Below, piece after piece: positions 23,480-29,998 of a stretch of DNA of 29,998 nucleotides. Source of the DNA: a virus; the IMG/VR virus record IMGVR_UViG_3300009285_004373, positions 1-29,998 of that record. One strand, written 5' to 3'. How positions within the stretch are numbered: the first letter of the stretch is position 1; every line of letters begins with the position of its first letter. Position numbers and translations under genes: made by a program. Under the pieces are notes generated by a model. It saw only the letters and a program-made list of their open reading frames with translations, was not told the DNA's origin and searched no databases.

Positions 23480-25521
23480 ATATTATCCACTCCATTTTCG
23501 AAGACCTCTTCTTGAGGCTCCTCTTTCACTTCACCTGTCATCAATTCCGTTATCGCCCAAACCAACGCATCTAACTTGTTCGGGCTTTGTCCTTCTCCTG
23601 GCTTCCAAGTACAGTTATGCACTAATATTCCGTTTGCAAAAAATTCATTGTCATCTTCAACTGTTAAATCATAGACTGGCAGCAGCAAGTTCTTTTTTTG
23701 AATACTTTTTATAAAATGCTTTTCTACATTTGGGTGTACAGAACATAGAACATTGCCCGAAAGAACTGTATTCTTTTTCACAGTTTTTGCATATATGTAT
23801 TTTTGATACTTTGTTTTTCCATTGATTAGTTGATTTCTTGCTGTGTTGTTCTTTCGACCAAACAGCAATTCCGCTAAGCAAATGTTTTGCACGATGTTCT
23901 TTTCGTGTAAGACTTTCAAGATTTTCAATTTTGTTGTTTGACCTGTTTTCATCTTTGTGATGTATGTCATATCCTTTAATAATTTGTCCGTTATGATATT
24001 CCCAAACATCTCTGTGCATACAGGTTGCACCACACGACCTTGACAATTTATAATATCCGTCATTAGCTTTGTAATATTTATTATGGTTGAATTTCTGACA
24101 CAATCTAATTGGCTTTTGCGACATAACAACACCTCGCTATTTTTATTAAGTTTGTCTGCTCTTATATATCCGTATTGTGTATATACTTTATGATTACCTG
24201 TTAAATATAAAACACGATTTGCTACTTTCAATTCATAAACTTCTTTTATTCCTGTTAAACCTGCTTTAATGACTTTTTTAAATCCATTTCTTGTTAGGAC
24301 ATAATCACCTTCACAAATGTTCTCTATTTTTTTTATACCTTGTAATACTGAAACTTCTGTTCCTTGTGCTAAACAAAGTTCGTCTTCAAGAGCTATGAAT
24401 TGTTCACAATGAAACACGTTGCCGTTCGCGTACATCGCTGAAATCGGTTCTGCTCGCACTGCCTTTCCTCGAGAAGCGTTAACCAAAATAACGTTAATGT
24501 TCTTTTCACCGAACTTCGTTATCGTTGCTTCTACCATATCCCCGCCGAAGTTCTTTTCAGCAGCGACAGCGTCCGCTTTCACCAAGTCGTAAACGTCCGC
24601 CACTTCATCTCCCCATTCTTTGGGAGACCCGTTCAGGCTACGTTCAGCAATAACATAAATCTTCTTTTCTTTATCGATGCCAGCTGCTACAATACCAACT
24701 TCGTCGCCGTCAATCGAGCCTGAAGGGTCAACCCCAACCACAACCCTGACCAAGTCTTTAGGAGCCGGTTTATAATGTATCCACTTCCGCTTCCAAAGTG
24801 ACCCGTCATCACTGGAGTAACCACCTTCGAGGAATCGTATTCGCTTCACACCGCTGAGGTTCTTTAACGTATCAAAGAGCGTTGAACTAATATTTTCTTT
24901 ATTGTCAAAAGGATTAATCTTAATCCATTTATAATCGTCGTCAGGCACCGCTCTTCCGTCTGGGAATCTGCGGTCGTGAAATACTTTGTATCCCCAATGC
25001 TGCTTCGAAGGAGGATTGTAATCAATCCAAAACCTAGGAGCCACACCTCGAGGCGGATTCAAACGAGTCATTAGAGTTTCGATTGAGTCAAAAGCAATCT
25101 GACTTGCCTCATTTACAAAGATCGTTGCGAACTCATTACCAAGTATCTTTTCTACCCTATCTTTATCGTCCAGCCCTCCTACAATTAACACCGAATGTAG
25201 TATTTTACCGTTGGGCTGTTTGATATTATATGTGACCGTTAAGTCCGATTTATTAAGCTCGTAATGCACATGCTCCCGAAAACCCAACATCCGATGAACT
25301 TTCGGCAACGTCTGCACCCACAAACTTTGACGAGCATGCTTGAACCGTAATCTCAAAGCAACGTGCCATGTTTCTGGATAGTGTAGTGCCCGTATAATCA
25401 TGTTTCGAATAATGAGTACAGTTTTTCCTGACCGTGTTCCACCTTCGAGTAAAACTGTTTTATACCTACCCATCAACCGAGAAGCTTCTCTTTGCTTCGG
25501 TGTTAAAATCAAAGAACTCAT
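23470..25521 (-). CDS. Terminase large subunit interrupted by an intein
   Basis: 683 residues before splicing, 429 after, the usual size. The ATPase has Walker A GGTRSGKT (27-34), a Walker B-type strand ATIFVNEAS (132-140) and the coupling segment FWIDYNPPS. The nuclease has VVGVDPSGS (D265), AVAAEKNFGGD (E322, D329) and KLDALVWAITEL (D651, which becomes D397 after splicing). The intein splits the conserved LEDEL/CTW segment just before the last catalytic Asp, so the protein cannot be a complete nuclease until it splices. It overlaps terS by ATGA and the portal by 10 nt. It drives DNA packaging and cuts the concatemer. Confidence 0.95.
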   Translation of the reverse strand: MSSLILTPKQREASRLMGRYKTVLLEGGTRSGKTVLIIRNMIIRALHYPETWHVALRLRFKHARQSLWVQTLPKVHRMLGFREHVHYELNKSDLTVTYNIKQPNGKILHSVLIVGGLDDKDRVEKILGNEFATIFVNEASQIAFDSIETLMTRLNPPRGVAPRFWIDYNPPSKQHWGYKVFHDRRFPDGRAVPDDDYKWIKINPFDNKENISSTLFDTLKNLSGVKRIRFLEGGYSSDDGSLWKRKWIHYKPAPKDLVRVVVGVDPSGSIDGDEVGIVAAGIDKEKKIYVIAERSLNGSPKEWGDEVADVYDLVKADAVAAEKNFGGDMVEATITKFGEKNINVILVNASRGKAVRAEPISAMYANGNVFHCEQFIALEDELCLAQGTEVSVLQGIKKIENICEGDYVLTRNGFKKVIKAGLTGIKEVYELKVANRVLYLTGNHKVYTQYGYIRADKLNKNSEVLLCRKSQLDCVRNSTIINITKLMTDIINCQGRVVQPVCTEMFGNIITDKLLKDMTYITKMKTGQTTKLKILKVLHEKNIVQNICLAELLFGRKNNTARNQLINGKTKYQKYIYAKTVKKNTVLSGNVLCSVHPNVEKHFIKSIQKKNLLLPVYDLTVEDDNEFFANGILVHNCTWKPGEGQSPNKLDALVWAITELMTGEVKEEPQEEVFENGVDNIWQ
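23614..24375 (-). mobile_element. Intein in the terminase nuclease domain (254 residues)
   Basis: It runs from C383 to N636, followed by extein C637. Block A is CLAQGTEVSVLQGIKKIENI with EGDYVLTRNG; block B is LYLTGNHKVYT (Thr441 and His444); block F/G is VYDLTVEDDNEFFANGILVHN, then Cys. These are all the residues needed for Cys1/Asn/Cys+1 splicing. The penultimate residue is His. No in-frame LAGLIDADG or HNH domain is present between blocks B and F; that stretch is read in another frame as an HNH gene. Insertion at the LEDEL/CTW joint is in a highly conserved site, as is typical for inteins. Confidence 0.93.
23669..24124 (-). CDS. HNH homing endonuclease nested out of frame inside the intein
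   Basis: 151 residues in a different frame of the same strand as the terminase. The HNH motif reads CMHRDVWEYHNGQIIKGYDI, HH at 55-56, ENRSNNKIENLESLTRKEH (N64, H77), which is the standard HNH_3-type active site. The C-terminus has a Cys-rich zinc-binding segment (CKNCEKEYSSFGQC, CTPKC). ATG 24124 has its own GAGGTG site 6 nt upstream. The gene starts right after splicing block B and its stop lies inside block F, so it fills exactly the interval where in-frame inteins carry their endonuclease. The terminase frame is open all along it, so 455 nt are read in two frames. Confidence 0.88.
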   Translation of the reverse strand: MSQKPIRLCQKFNHNKYYKANDGYYKLSRSCGATCMHRDVWEYHNGQIIKGYDIHHKDENRSNNKIENLESLTRKEHRAKHLLSGIAVWSKEQHSKKSTNQWKNKVSKIHICKNCEKEYSSFGQCSMFCTPKCRKAFYKKYSKKELAAASL

Positions 25522-25910
25522 AATTTCTCGTCGTCTTTATTAAAATCTAATATTATTGCGCCGCCATCCTCTCCTGTGTGTTCAAGTTTAACCTTTACGG
25601 GCCCAATAATTCTGTTCAGCATTTTATCAAGCGTGTCATAGTTAAAAGATTTTATTCCACCAAGGATACAAGTACAGATATAAACATCAAGCGACGTAGA
25701 TTTACCATCTGTCACAATATTCTCTAACTTATCTTTCGGCGCATGAAAGTATTTTGTAACACGTTTTATAAACTCATCAGTGGTTAGCTTCCTTAGCTGC
25801 CTGGCTTCTGATGACATTCTACATCCCATACTTTTAGGCGGCGGATTACCCGGGCCCCAGTCGCGGCCGCCCGTCTTTTTACATCCTGGCTTTCTGCCTC
25901 TCGTTGCCAT
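25518..25910 (-). CDS. Terminase small subunit (putative)
   Basis: 130 residues directly upstream of the large terminase with an ATGA overlap. The N-terminus is basic and Gly-rich (GRKPGCKKTGGRDWGPGNPPP), a common feature of small terminase-type proteins; the rest is mainly helical. It should bind the packaging site and load the large subunit. ATG 25910 has GAGG 10 nt upstream, just after a transcription terminator. The family call rests on position and N-terminal pattern. Confidence 0.72.
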   Translation of the reverse strand: MATRGRKPGCKKTGGRDWGPGNPPPKSMGCRMSSEARQLRKLTTDEFIKRVTKYFHAPKDKLENIVTDGKSTSLDVYICTCILGGIKSFNYDTLDKMLNRIIGPVKVKLEHTGEDGGAIILDFNKDDEKL

Positions 25911-25933
25911 AAGTTATTGCCTCATAAAAGAAA

Positions 25934-25974
25934 AAACCTCATACGAATAAATGCTCTCTATCCGTATCAGGTTT
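25934..25974 (-). terminator. Rho-independent terminator upstream of the terminase genes
   Basis: On the coding strand, AAACCTGATACG pairs with CGTATGAGGTTT (11 of 12), with a 17-nt loop and a T-rich run (TTTTTTCTTTT) directly after. It lies 24 nt before the small terminase start. It would stop transcripts from the early-side genes or, with the promoter-like site upstream, act as an attenuator for the late genes. Confidence 0.8.
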
Positions 25975-26056
25975 ATAGTTAAATTATTTAATAGCTTATT
26001 AAAAATGAAAATGCTCCAACCACCGAGCTTGCGCTCTGTTATTTGGCTTCAATTAT

Positions 26057-26084
26057 ATTATACTGCAAAAAAAGCTGATTTTAA
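26057..26084 (-). promoter_or_regulatory. Promoter-like site upstream of the late gene block
   Basis: TATAAT (26062-26057) with TTAAAA 16 nt upstream (26084-26079). The -10 box is perfect, the -35 box is 4 of 6. It lies in the 183-nt gap before the small terminase and upstream of the terminator, which would give a leader of about 70-80 nt before that terminator. Confidence 0.4.
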
Positions 26085-26093
26085 GATTTTGCC

Positions 26094-26321
26094 CTATTTT
26101 GCCCTATTTTGCTTTTTAGGTGCTTTTTTACCGTGCATAGTATCGAGTAACAAAATGTATTTAACGATCCACCGCTCAATTGTGTCTATGTGCCTATTGT
26201 ATTGACGGGAAAGAAGCGACACTGTTTGCTTATGCTCACACTTTTGAACGCGCGTATAATGCATGTACGCGTTTACAGCCTCTTTGCGTTTCTCTTCATT
26301 CCAAGCACTTACATAGCCCAT
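26094..26321 (-). CDS. Small helix-turn-helix-like protein
   Basis: 75 residues, mostly helical and basic. Residues about 35-60 (VSLLSRQYNRHIDTIERWIVKYI) have the spacing of a homeodomain-like helix-turn-helix, and the C-terminus is Lys-rich. It lies last in the early-side group, just before the promoter/terminator leader of the late genes, so it may be a late-gene regulator. The start ATG 26321 has only a weak site and overlaps the upstream end region. The role is inference. Confidence 0.5.
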   Translation of the reverse strand: MGYVSAWNEEKRKEAVNAYMHYTRVQKCEHKQTVSLLSRQYNRHIDTIERWIVKYILLLDTMHGKKAPKKQNRAK

Positions 26322-26330
26322 TTCATCATC

Positions 26331-26567
26331 TCACTTTTCCAGTTTCTTAAACTTTTTATCGAGCAAATCTACCAATTTGTTAAATTTAATAAAACGGTCT
26401 ATTTCGTTTTCCCCAAAAAAGCGAGTGCCGCATCCTTTGTCCTTGGCATCAATTATAGATGCAAAATATGTTTTAATGCCTAAAATCTCAAAACGAGTTA
26501 ATCCATTACGCATAGTCGCCTTAAATTTCAAATCAAAACTATCTTCCCACGTTTCTTTCTCTTTCAT
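26331..26567 (-). CDS. Hypothetical small protein
   Basis: 78 residues, strongly charged with a Lys-rich helical C-terminus (DLLDKKFKKLEK) and an aromatic N-terminal half (ETWEDSFDLKFKA). ATG 26567 is preceded by AAGGAG, which sits over the stop of the upstream gene. No recognised domain, membrane segment or motif. Confidence 0.6.
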   Translation of the reverse strand: MKEKETWEDSFDLKFKATMRNGLTRFEILGIKTYFASIIDAKDKGCGTRFFGENEIDRFIKFNKLVDLLDKKFKKLEK

Positions 26568-26576
26568 GGTCGCTCC

Positions 26577-27332
26577 TTATACTTTCTTAAATTTTCCTTT
26601 TTCTAGCTTGTACCATGTATTTTCTTTAATTTTCTTTCCGTCTATTTTGGCGGATTTTACGCACACACATTCGTATAGGTCGTTGTATTCGGCAAGTGTT
26701 ATCCAACTTCCTTTTATTCCTTTAATAGTTCCCCTTATTCCTATATTGGCACCAACGTTATGTTCGCCTTTCATTTCTATTGACGAGTTATCGCCGGAGC
26801 TTGCGTTCTTCGAGTTATAGCCGAAGCTTGCGTTCTGCGAGTTATAGCCGAAGCTTGCGTTCTTCGAGTTATAGCCGAAGCTTGCGTTCTTCGAGTTATT
26901 TCCGGAGCTTGCGTTCTGCGAGTTATCGCCGGAGCTTGCGTTCTGCGAGTTATCGCCGGAGCTTGCGTTCTGCGAGTTATAGCCGGAGCTTGCGTTCTGC
27001 GAGTTATCGCCGGAGCTTTTTACTTTACATAATGTTTGTACATAAGCAACGGCACTCTCGATAAACTCGTTAAGAGCAAGTTTTTTTACGATTTTGATAT
27101 GATTAGTGACTGACTTATTACCATCTTTTTTATTGTCACCTATTGCTTCAATCTCACAAAAAACATTATCATCTTCTAGTCCGTAATACTCCCAAACATC
27201 TAACGGATTTTCACAATAATGGAACCCCTTCTCACACACGATAGGTTCTTGGTCGATTTTATACTCGTTACTCTCTTTGTATTTAAAGCCATTGCAAGTA
27301 AAATCACTCTTAAATCCTTTGTAACCTTTCAT
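26577..27332 (-). CDS. DUF7666-like phage protein with nine-residue repeats
   Basis: 251 residues. The N-terminal 100 residues (MKGYKGFKSDFTCNGFKY, CEKGFHYCENPLDVWEYYG, FCEIEAIGDN) match a domain found in phage and prophage proteins that is often followed by short tandem repeats; I recall it as DUF7666 but could not check. Residues about 106-186 are nine copies of S-[SF]-G-[DYN]-N-S-[QK]-N-A, probably a beta-solenoid. The C-terminal part (KGIKGSWITLAEYND) is a small strand-rich end. ATG 27332 has AAAGGAG upstream. Function unknown; binding to a ligand or another protein is possible. Confidence 0.75.
   Translation of the reverse strand: MKGYKGFKSDFTCNGFKYKESNEYKIDQEPIVCEKGFHYCENPLDVWEYYGLEDDNVFCEIEAIGDNKKDGNKSVTNHIKIVKKLALNEFIESAVAYVQTLCKVKSSGDNSQNASSGYNSQNASSGDNSQNASSGDNSQNASSGNNSKNASFGYNSKNASFGYNSQNASFGYNSKNASSGDNSSIEMKGEHNVGANIGIRGTIKGIKGSWITLAEYNDLYECVCVKSAKIDGKKIKENTWYKLEKGKFKKV
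26785..27017 (-). repeat. 27-bp tandem repeats (nine units, last partial) in the repeat protein
   Basis: Units begin every 27 bp (26785, 26812, 26839 and so on to 27001) and differ at a few positions (TATCGCCGG versus TATAGCCGA; TTC versus TGC). The period is nine codons, so unit number can change by slippage without breaking the frame. Confidence 0.9.
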
Positions 27333-27388
27333 TTTTCACACTCCTTTAAATCCTTTGAAGCACGGGCAGTTGGTCTGCAATAATTCCC

Positions 27389-27643
27389 CTATGCTTGCAC
27401 AGCTGCTTTTTCAGGATGCACTTTATCGTAGAACTTCAGGGCCCAGCTACCCTTCACACAGAGAAGCAAAAAGAAAAATACAACCTTGAACCTGTTCGCC
27501 GTAAATACAAATTCATGCATACGGTTTATGTACGCCCCCTGCTTGTTTGCTACGTCGAATACTTTTAAGAAATTAGCTGAGAAGAACTTCTCAACTTTCT
27601 TCTGATGATCATCGAGCATTTTATATACTTCTGATTCTCGCAT
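27389..27643 (-). CDS. Small membrane protein
   Basis: 84 residues from ATG 27643, preceded by AAAGGAAGG; a longer reading from GTG 27652 overlaps that site. Residues about 49-65 (RFKVVFFFLLLCVKGSWAL) are a membrane segment, preceded by a charged helical N-terminus and followed by a short polar tail. It lies between two small genes in the early-side block. No family recognised. Confidence 0.6.
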   Translation of the reverse strand: MRESEVYKMLDDHQKKVEKFFSANFLKVFDVANKQGAYINRMHEFVFTANRFKVVFFFLLLCVKGSWALKFYDKVHPEKAAVQA

Positions 27644-27677
27644 ACTTTGCACCTTCCTTTTTAAGAGGGTAAGAATA

Positions 27678-27974
27678 CTACGCAGCCTTTACCTTCGACA
27701 TTACGTGCCTAAAACGGATACTCTTACCACCGCACTTATCGTACACGCGCATTACAGCGTAAATTGTTTTCCGCTCATCCGCAGTAAATGCCTTATACAA
27801 CTCATGAAGCGGGTACGCTACGTTATCACAAAAGTCAAGCGCATCCTTTCGCGTGGCCAGGCCGCTTTCCTTGCGGTCGCTGAGCCACTTATTACCTGCC
27901 ACAAACATGGGGTAAAGCTTCGCGAACTTTTCACCGCGGTTTTCGCCATTTTTTCGGCTTTCTTGGGCTAACAT
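27678..27974 (-). CDS. Hypothetical small protein
   Basis: 98 residues from ATG 27974, with AAGGAG 7 nt upstream; the TTG two codons earlier is too close to that site. The sequence is helical and charged (ALDFCDNVAYPLHELYKAFTADERKTIYAVMRVYDKCGG), with a basic C-terminus (RFRHVMSKVKAA). No recognised domain. It follows the repeat-rich intergenic region. Confidence 0.65.
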   Translation of the reverse strand: MLAQESRKNGENRGEKFAKLYPMFVAGNKWLSDRKESGLATRKDALDFCDNVAYPLHELYKAFTADERKTIYAVMRVYDKCGGKSIRFRHVMSKVKAA

Positions 27975-27995
27975 TTTCAAGCTCCTTTTTTGGAA

Positions 27996-28096
27996 AGTAG
28001 TAGAGTAGAGATTACTTTTTTTACTATCCTTAAATATATCTATTTTCTATTTTCTCATTATGTAAGGGGTTATAAAAATATCTCTACTTCACTACT
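27996..28096. repeat. Inverted repeat pair of the AGTAGAGA family
   Basis: The arms AGTAGTAGAGTAGAGA (27996-28011) and TCTCTACTTCACTACT (28081-28096) match over 14 of 16 bases in opposite orientation, 69 nt apart around an AT-rich core. They share AGTAGAGA with the hairpin at 28158-28185. The region between the primase and the small genes (27975-28199, no gene) otherwise contains only AT-rich sequence. Confidence 0.7.
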
Positions 28097-28157
28097 TTTT
28101 TAAAAACTCAATGATTTTTCAAGTACTTCTTAGTATTGTTTTGAGGTAGAGTTTTTT

Positions 28158-28185
28158 AAAAGTAGAGAAATGAATCTCTACTTTT
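28158..28185. repeat. Perfect 11-bp inverted repeat just after the primase-helicase stop
   Basis: AAAAGTAGAGA and TCTCTACTTTT are perfect complements with a 6-nt loop. It begins 14 nt after the stop of the primase gene in transcription order. Its right arm and loop share the 13-mer GTAGAGATTCATT with 28244-28256 inside the primase gene, in opposite orientation. It could be a terminator, a regulator site or part of an origin. Confidence 0.7.
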
Positions 28186-28199
28186 GCACTTATCCACAA

Positions 28200-29996
28200 C
28201 TAATACGGTCTTTCATCAGCCTGGGTTTCTTCAAAAAGTGCCGGTAGAGATTCATTACCGAACGCTTCTCTACTCTTTTTAATGCCAATTCCGTGCCAAA
28301 ACATACTGCCCTTTTGAGGTCCGAAAGTCATCATCTTTTTTTCATACTTTTTGCTTTCCAAATATTCAATTAATTTGCTCCGGGAAATACGATATAATCC
28401 GTTCTCTTTACACCATTCAGAAAGCTCTTTGCATATTAAACTTGACTGCACAAAGCATTCAGATTTAACTTCACATCTGTCAGCAATAAATTCCTGTAAT
28501 ATATCGGATTCCTCACGGTATTCAAGCGTTGCCTTGTCAATCTCAGCGCAACTGCCAAGCCCCTCAGCTTGCCACAGTTTAAAGCCTTCTACCGCCCAGC
28601 TTAGAATGCCGTCGTGTTCAGCTAAAAGCCTCTCAGGAAGGCTCCTGTCGCGCTCTTCAACCGTTATAACCTTCTTAAACGGAATATATCTGATCCGTCG
28701 CCAAATACCGTTATCAGTACCCGAGATGCGCGGTTTGTGATTAGTAGCCAGGAAGATTTTAAATGTCGCGTGAAACTCAAAAAACTCTTTATTTAAGAAG
28801 CGAGCCACGATCTTGTCGCCGCCAGTCAGCGTTTTAATTATTGATTCCGCTATTTTCTTATTTTCTTCCGTCTCAATAGCGTTTACAAACCTTGCGCCTT
28901 TGAGCCGGGCAATATCGTTCGGGATAGAATTATTATTTTTTTCCATAATCGTTGACGAAAGAGTACTCATCGCATAATCGCCTAAAACTTTTGAGATAGT
29001 TTCAAGGAAAGTAGATTTTCCATTACTCCCGACACCGTAAAGAATAAACAGACACTGCTCCGCAATAGATCCCGAAAGAGCGTAGCCGATAGCTTTATGC
29101 ACGAAATGAATAGTTTCGGCGTTACTCATAAATATGCTCTCAATAAACTTTTCCCAGGTGGGGCATTGCGCTTGCGCATCATATGCGAGTGCGACTTGTT
29201 TAGTGATATGATTTTCTTTTAGATGCGGCATCATTTTACCGGTAGACAAATCAAGTGTGCCATTAAGGCAGTTGACCAAATAGAGATTATTATCGAATTG
29301 GTCGGAATTAAGATTGATACCGTCGTGGTCGCGGACAAGGTTTATCATACTGCGCAACTTGCTTTCCGCTTCGCTTTTTTCAGCGTGTTTGAAAAGTTCT
29401 TTTTCGCTGTTCACTGTTGCCATATCGTACATCTGCTTGACGGTGCTCTTAGCCAAAGAAACAATTTTAAAATCATCCTTTACCCAGTGTGTGCCGTTGT
29501 AAACAAACCAGCCTCCGAGAGCGTTGCAATAGCATATAGAATCGCCGTATTTCTCGTAAAAGAGTTTAGCGTTCCAAACATCGGTGTAAGGCTCTTTTGC
29601 ATAATTGAGAGGTTTTTTCTTTTCAGGTTCATAGCGTGCTGCGCTTTGCGCGATTGTTGCAATTTCTTTTTCAGTAAGATGGGGGAAGCATTTTAAACGG
29701 TTAAGCTCTTCAAGGCCCTGGAGTATGTTTTTATAAGGCAAGCCCATTTTACGCAAAGCAATGCCTTTGCGAAACAACTTGTCATTGCGTGAACCGGATG
29801 TGTACTTATCTTCATCCGGTACTTCCTGCGCTCCCGGGGCAGGCGCTGGAGAGCGTTCAGAATTGAGTAGGTTAAGCAACCACTCAGGTGCATCAACAAT
29901 CTCGGTATCATCAGGATGATGTGCAGCTTCCCAAACATACTGCTTGCCCTCAATAATGCTTGGCGCAGCAATAATATAACCGCCGTCGCCTCGAAC
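28200..29996 (-). CDS. Primase-polymerase / D5-type primase-helicase (5' end outside window)
   Basis: The frame is open to the right edge, 598 residues visible. An internal TTG at 29879 is not the start, because the 39 residues before it (VRGDGGYIIAAPSIIEGKQY) are the end of a PrimPol domain. Next is a PriCT-type domain (GSRNDKLFRKGIALRKMG ... LTEKEIATIAQSA), then a D5_N-type segment (NLYLVNCLNGTLDL) and the SF3-like helicase with Walker A GVGSNGKST at 29036-29010, an ETEENK strand, LTGGDKI and FLATNHKPRI plus GIWRRIRYIPF. It would make primers and unwind phage DNA. It is the only replication gene visible. Confidence 0.93.
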   Translation of the reverse strand, partial: VRGDGGYIIAAPSIIEGKQYVWEAAHHPDDTEIVDAPEWLLNLLNSERSPAPAPGAQEVPDEDKYTSGSRNDKLFRKGIALRKMGLPYKNILQGLEELNRLKCFPHLTEKEIATIAQSAARYEPEKKKPLNYAKEPYTDVWNAKLFYEKYGDSICYCNALGGWFVYNGTHWVKDDFKIVSLAKSTVKQMYDMATVNSEKELFKHAEKSEAESKLRSMINLVRDHDGINLNSDQFDNNLYLVNCLNGTLDLSTGKMMPHLKENHITKQVALAYDAQAQCPTWEKFIESIFMSNAETIHFVHKAIGYALSGSIAEQCLFILYGVGSNGKSTFLETISKVLGDYAMSTLSSTIMEKNNNSIPNDIARLKGARFVNAIETEENKKIAESIIKTLTGGDKIVARFLNKEFFEFHATFKIFLATNHKPRISGTDNGIWRRIRYIPFKKVITVEERDRSLPERLLAEHDGILSWAVEGFKLWQAEGLGSCAEIDKATLEYREESDILQEFIADRCEVKSECFVQSSLICKELSEWCKENGLYRISRSKLIEYLESKKYEKKMMTFGPQKGSMFWHGIGIKKSREAFGNESLPALFEETQADERPY

Positions 29997-29998
29997 AT

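Noticed and set aside
26005-26040. On the minus strand, AAGCTCGGTGGTTGGAGCA looks like the D-arm of a tRNA, which could mark a tRNA gene or an attachment site.
   Set aside because: No anticodon stem, T arm (GGTTCNANNCC) or acceptor pairing follows at the right distances; the resemblance is limited to a 4-bp stem.
26785-27017. Regular repeats that could suggest a CRISPR array.
   Set aside because: The units are contiguous 27-bp coding repeats without spacers and lie in a 251-codon frame.
26780-27064. Plus-strand 94-residue frame rich in Ser, Arg and Tyr repeats.
   Set aside because: It is the antisense reading of the 27-bp repeats, with no ribosome binding site and no plus-strand neighbours.
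29223-29696. Plus-strand 157-residue frame opposite the primase-helicase.
   Set aside because: Antisense shadow of a conserved helicase; composition (Phe, Val, Cys-rich) is typical of reverse-strand readings.
29693-29998. A 101-residue minus-strand frame at the right edge.
   Set aside because: It overlaps the primase-helicase in another frame; the PrimPol-like sequence in the helicase frame is clearly the coding one.

Overview
This window is a piece of a tailed double-stranded DNA bacteriophage or prophage. Every gene I can support reads on the minus strand, so the transcription order runs from the right edge to the left edge. The long tape-measure gene, the tube-like major tail protein and the lack of a sheath gene point to siphovirus morphology. 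Strong GGAGG-type ribosome binding sites and many ATGA or TAATG junctions show a bacterial host. The DNA is moderately AT-rich and I cannot name the host. There is no integrase, repressor, lysis gene, tRNA or CRISPR array here, so lifestyle is undecided.

Replication and early side (29998 to about 26090): a primase-helicase whose N-terminus is cut by the window edge, an intergenic patch of TCTCTACT/AGTAGAGA repeats, and five small genes. One of these, next to a family of short-repeat phage proteins, carries nine 27-bp tandem repeats. A promoter-like site and a strong terminator sit between this block and the packaging genes.

Head block (25910 to 14544): small terminase, large terminase interrupted by a 254-residue intein, portal, MuF-type minor head protein, a 52-aa basic ORF, a fused capsid protease-scaffold with an internal start for free scaffold, a decoration-like protein, two DUF115 (Maf/MptE-like) proteins, a gpT-like major capsid protein and three small proteins. 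The intein encodes, in another reading frame of the same strand, a complete HNH endonuclease with its own ribosome binding site.

Sugar block (14547 to 10200): CMP-sugar synthetase (NeuA-like), B12-type radical SAM enzyme, SAM methyltransferase, NeuB-like nonulosonate synthase without its C-terminal domain, and a xylose-isomerase-like TIM barrel, followed by a NUMOD3-HNH homing endonuclease.

Connector and tail block (9652 to 1): gpW-like protein, head-tail adaptor, gp10-like neck protein, tail completion protein, a third DUF115 protein, major tail protein, two tail assembly chaperone products made by a predicted -1 frameshift on a T7 slippery run, tape measure, two tail-tip proteins, and a tail fibre with an S74-type intramolecular chaperone that runs off the left edge.

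The main proposal is that the phage makes and activates a nonulosonic (sialic-like) acid and uses three Maf-like DUF115 glycosyltransferases to decorate its own virion. The DUF115 genes sit directly beside the genes for the decoration, major capsid and major tail proteins, much as flagellar Maf genes sit beside flagellin. The second main observation is the out-of-frame HNH gene inside the terminase intein.
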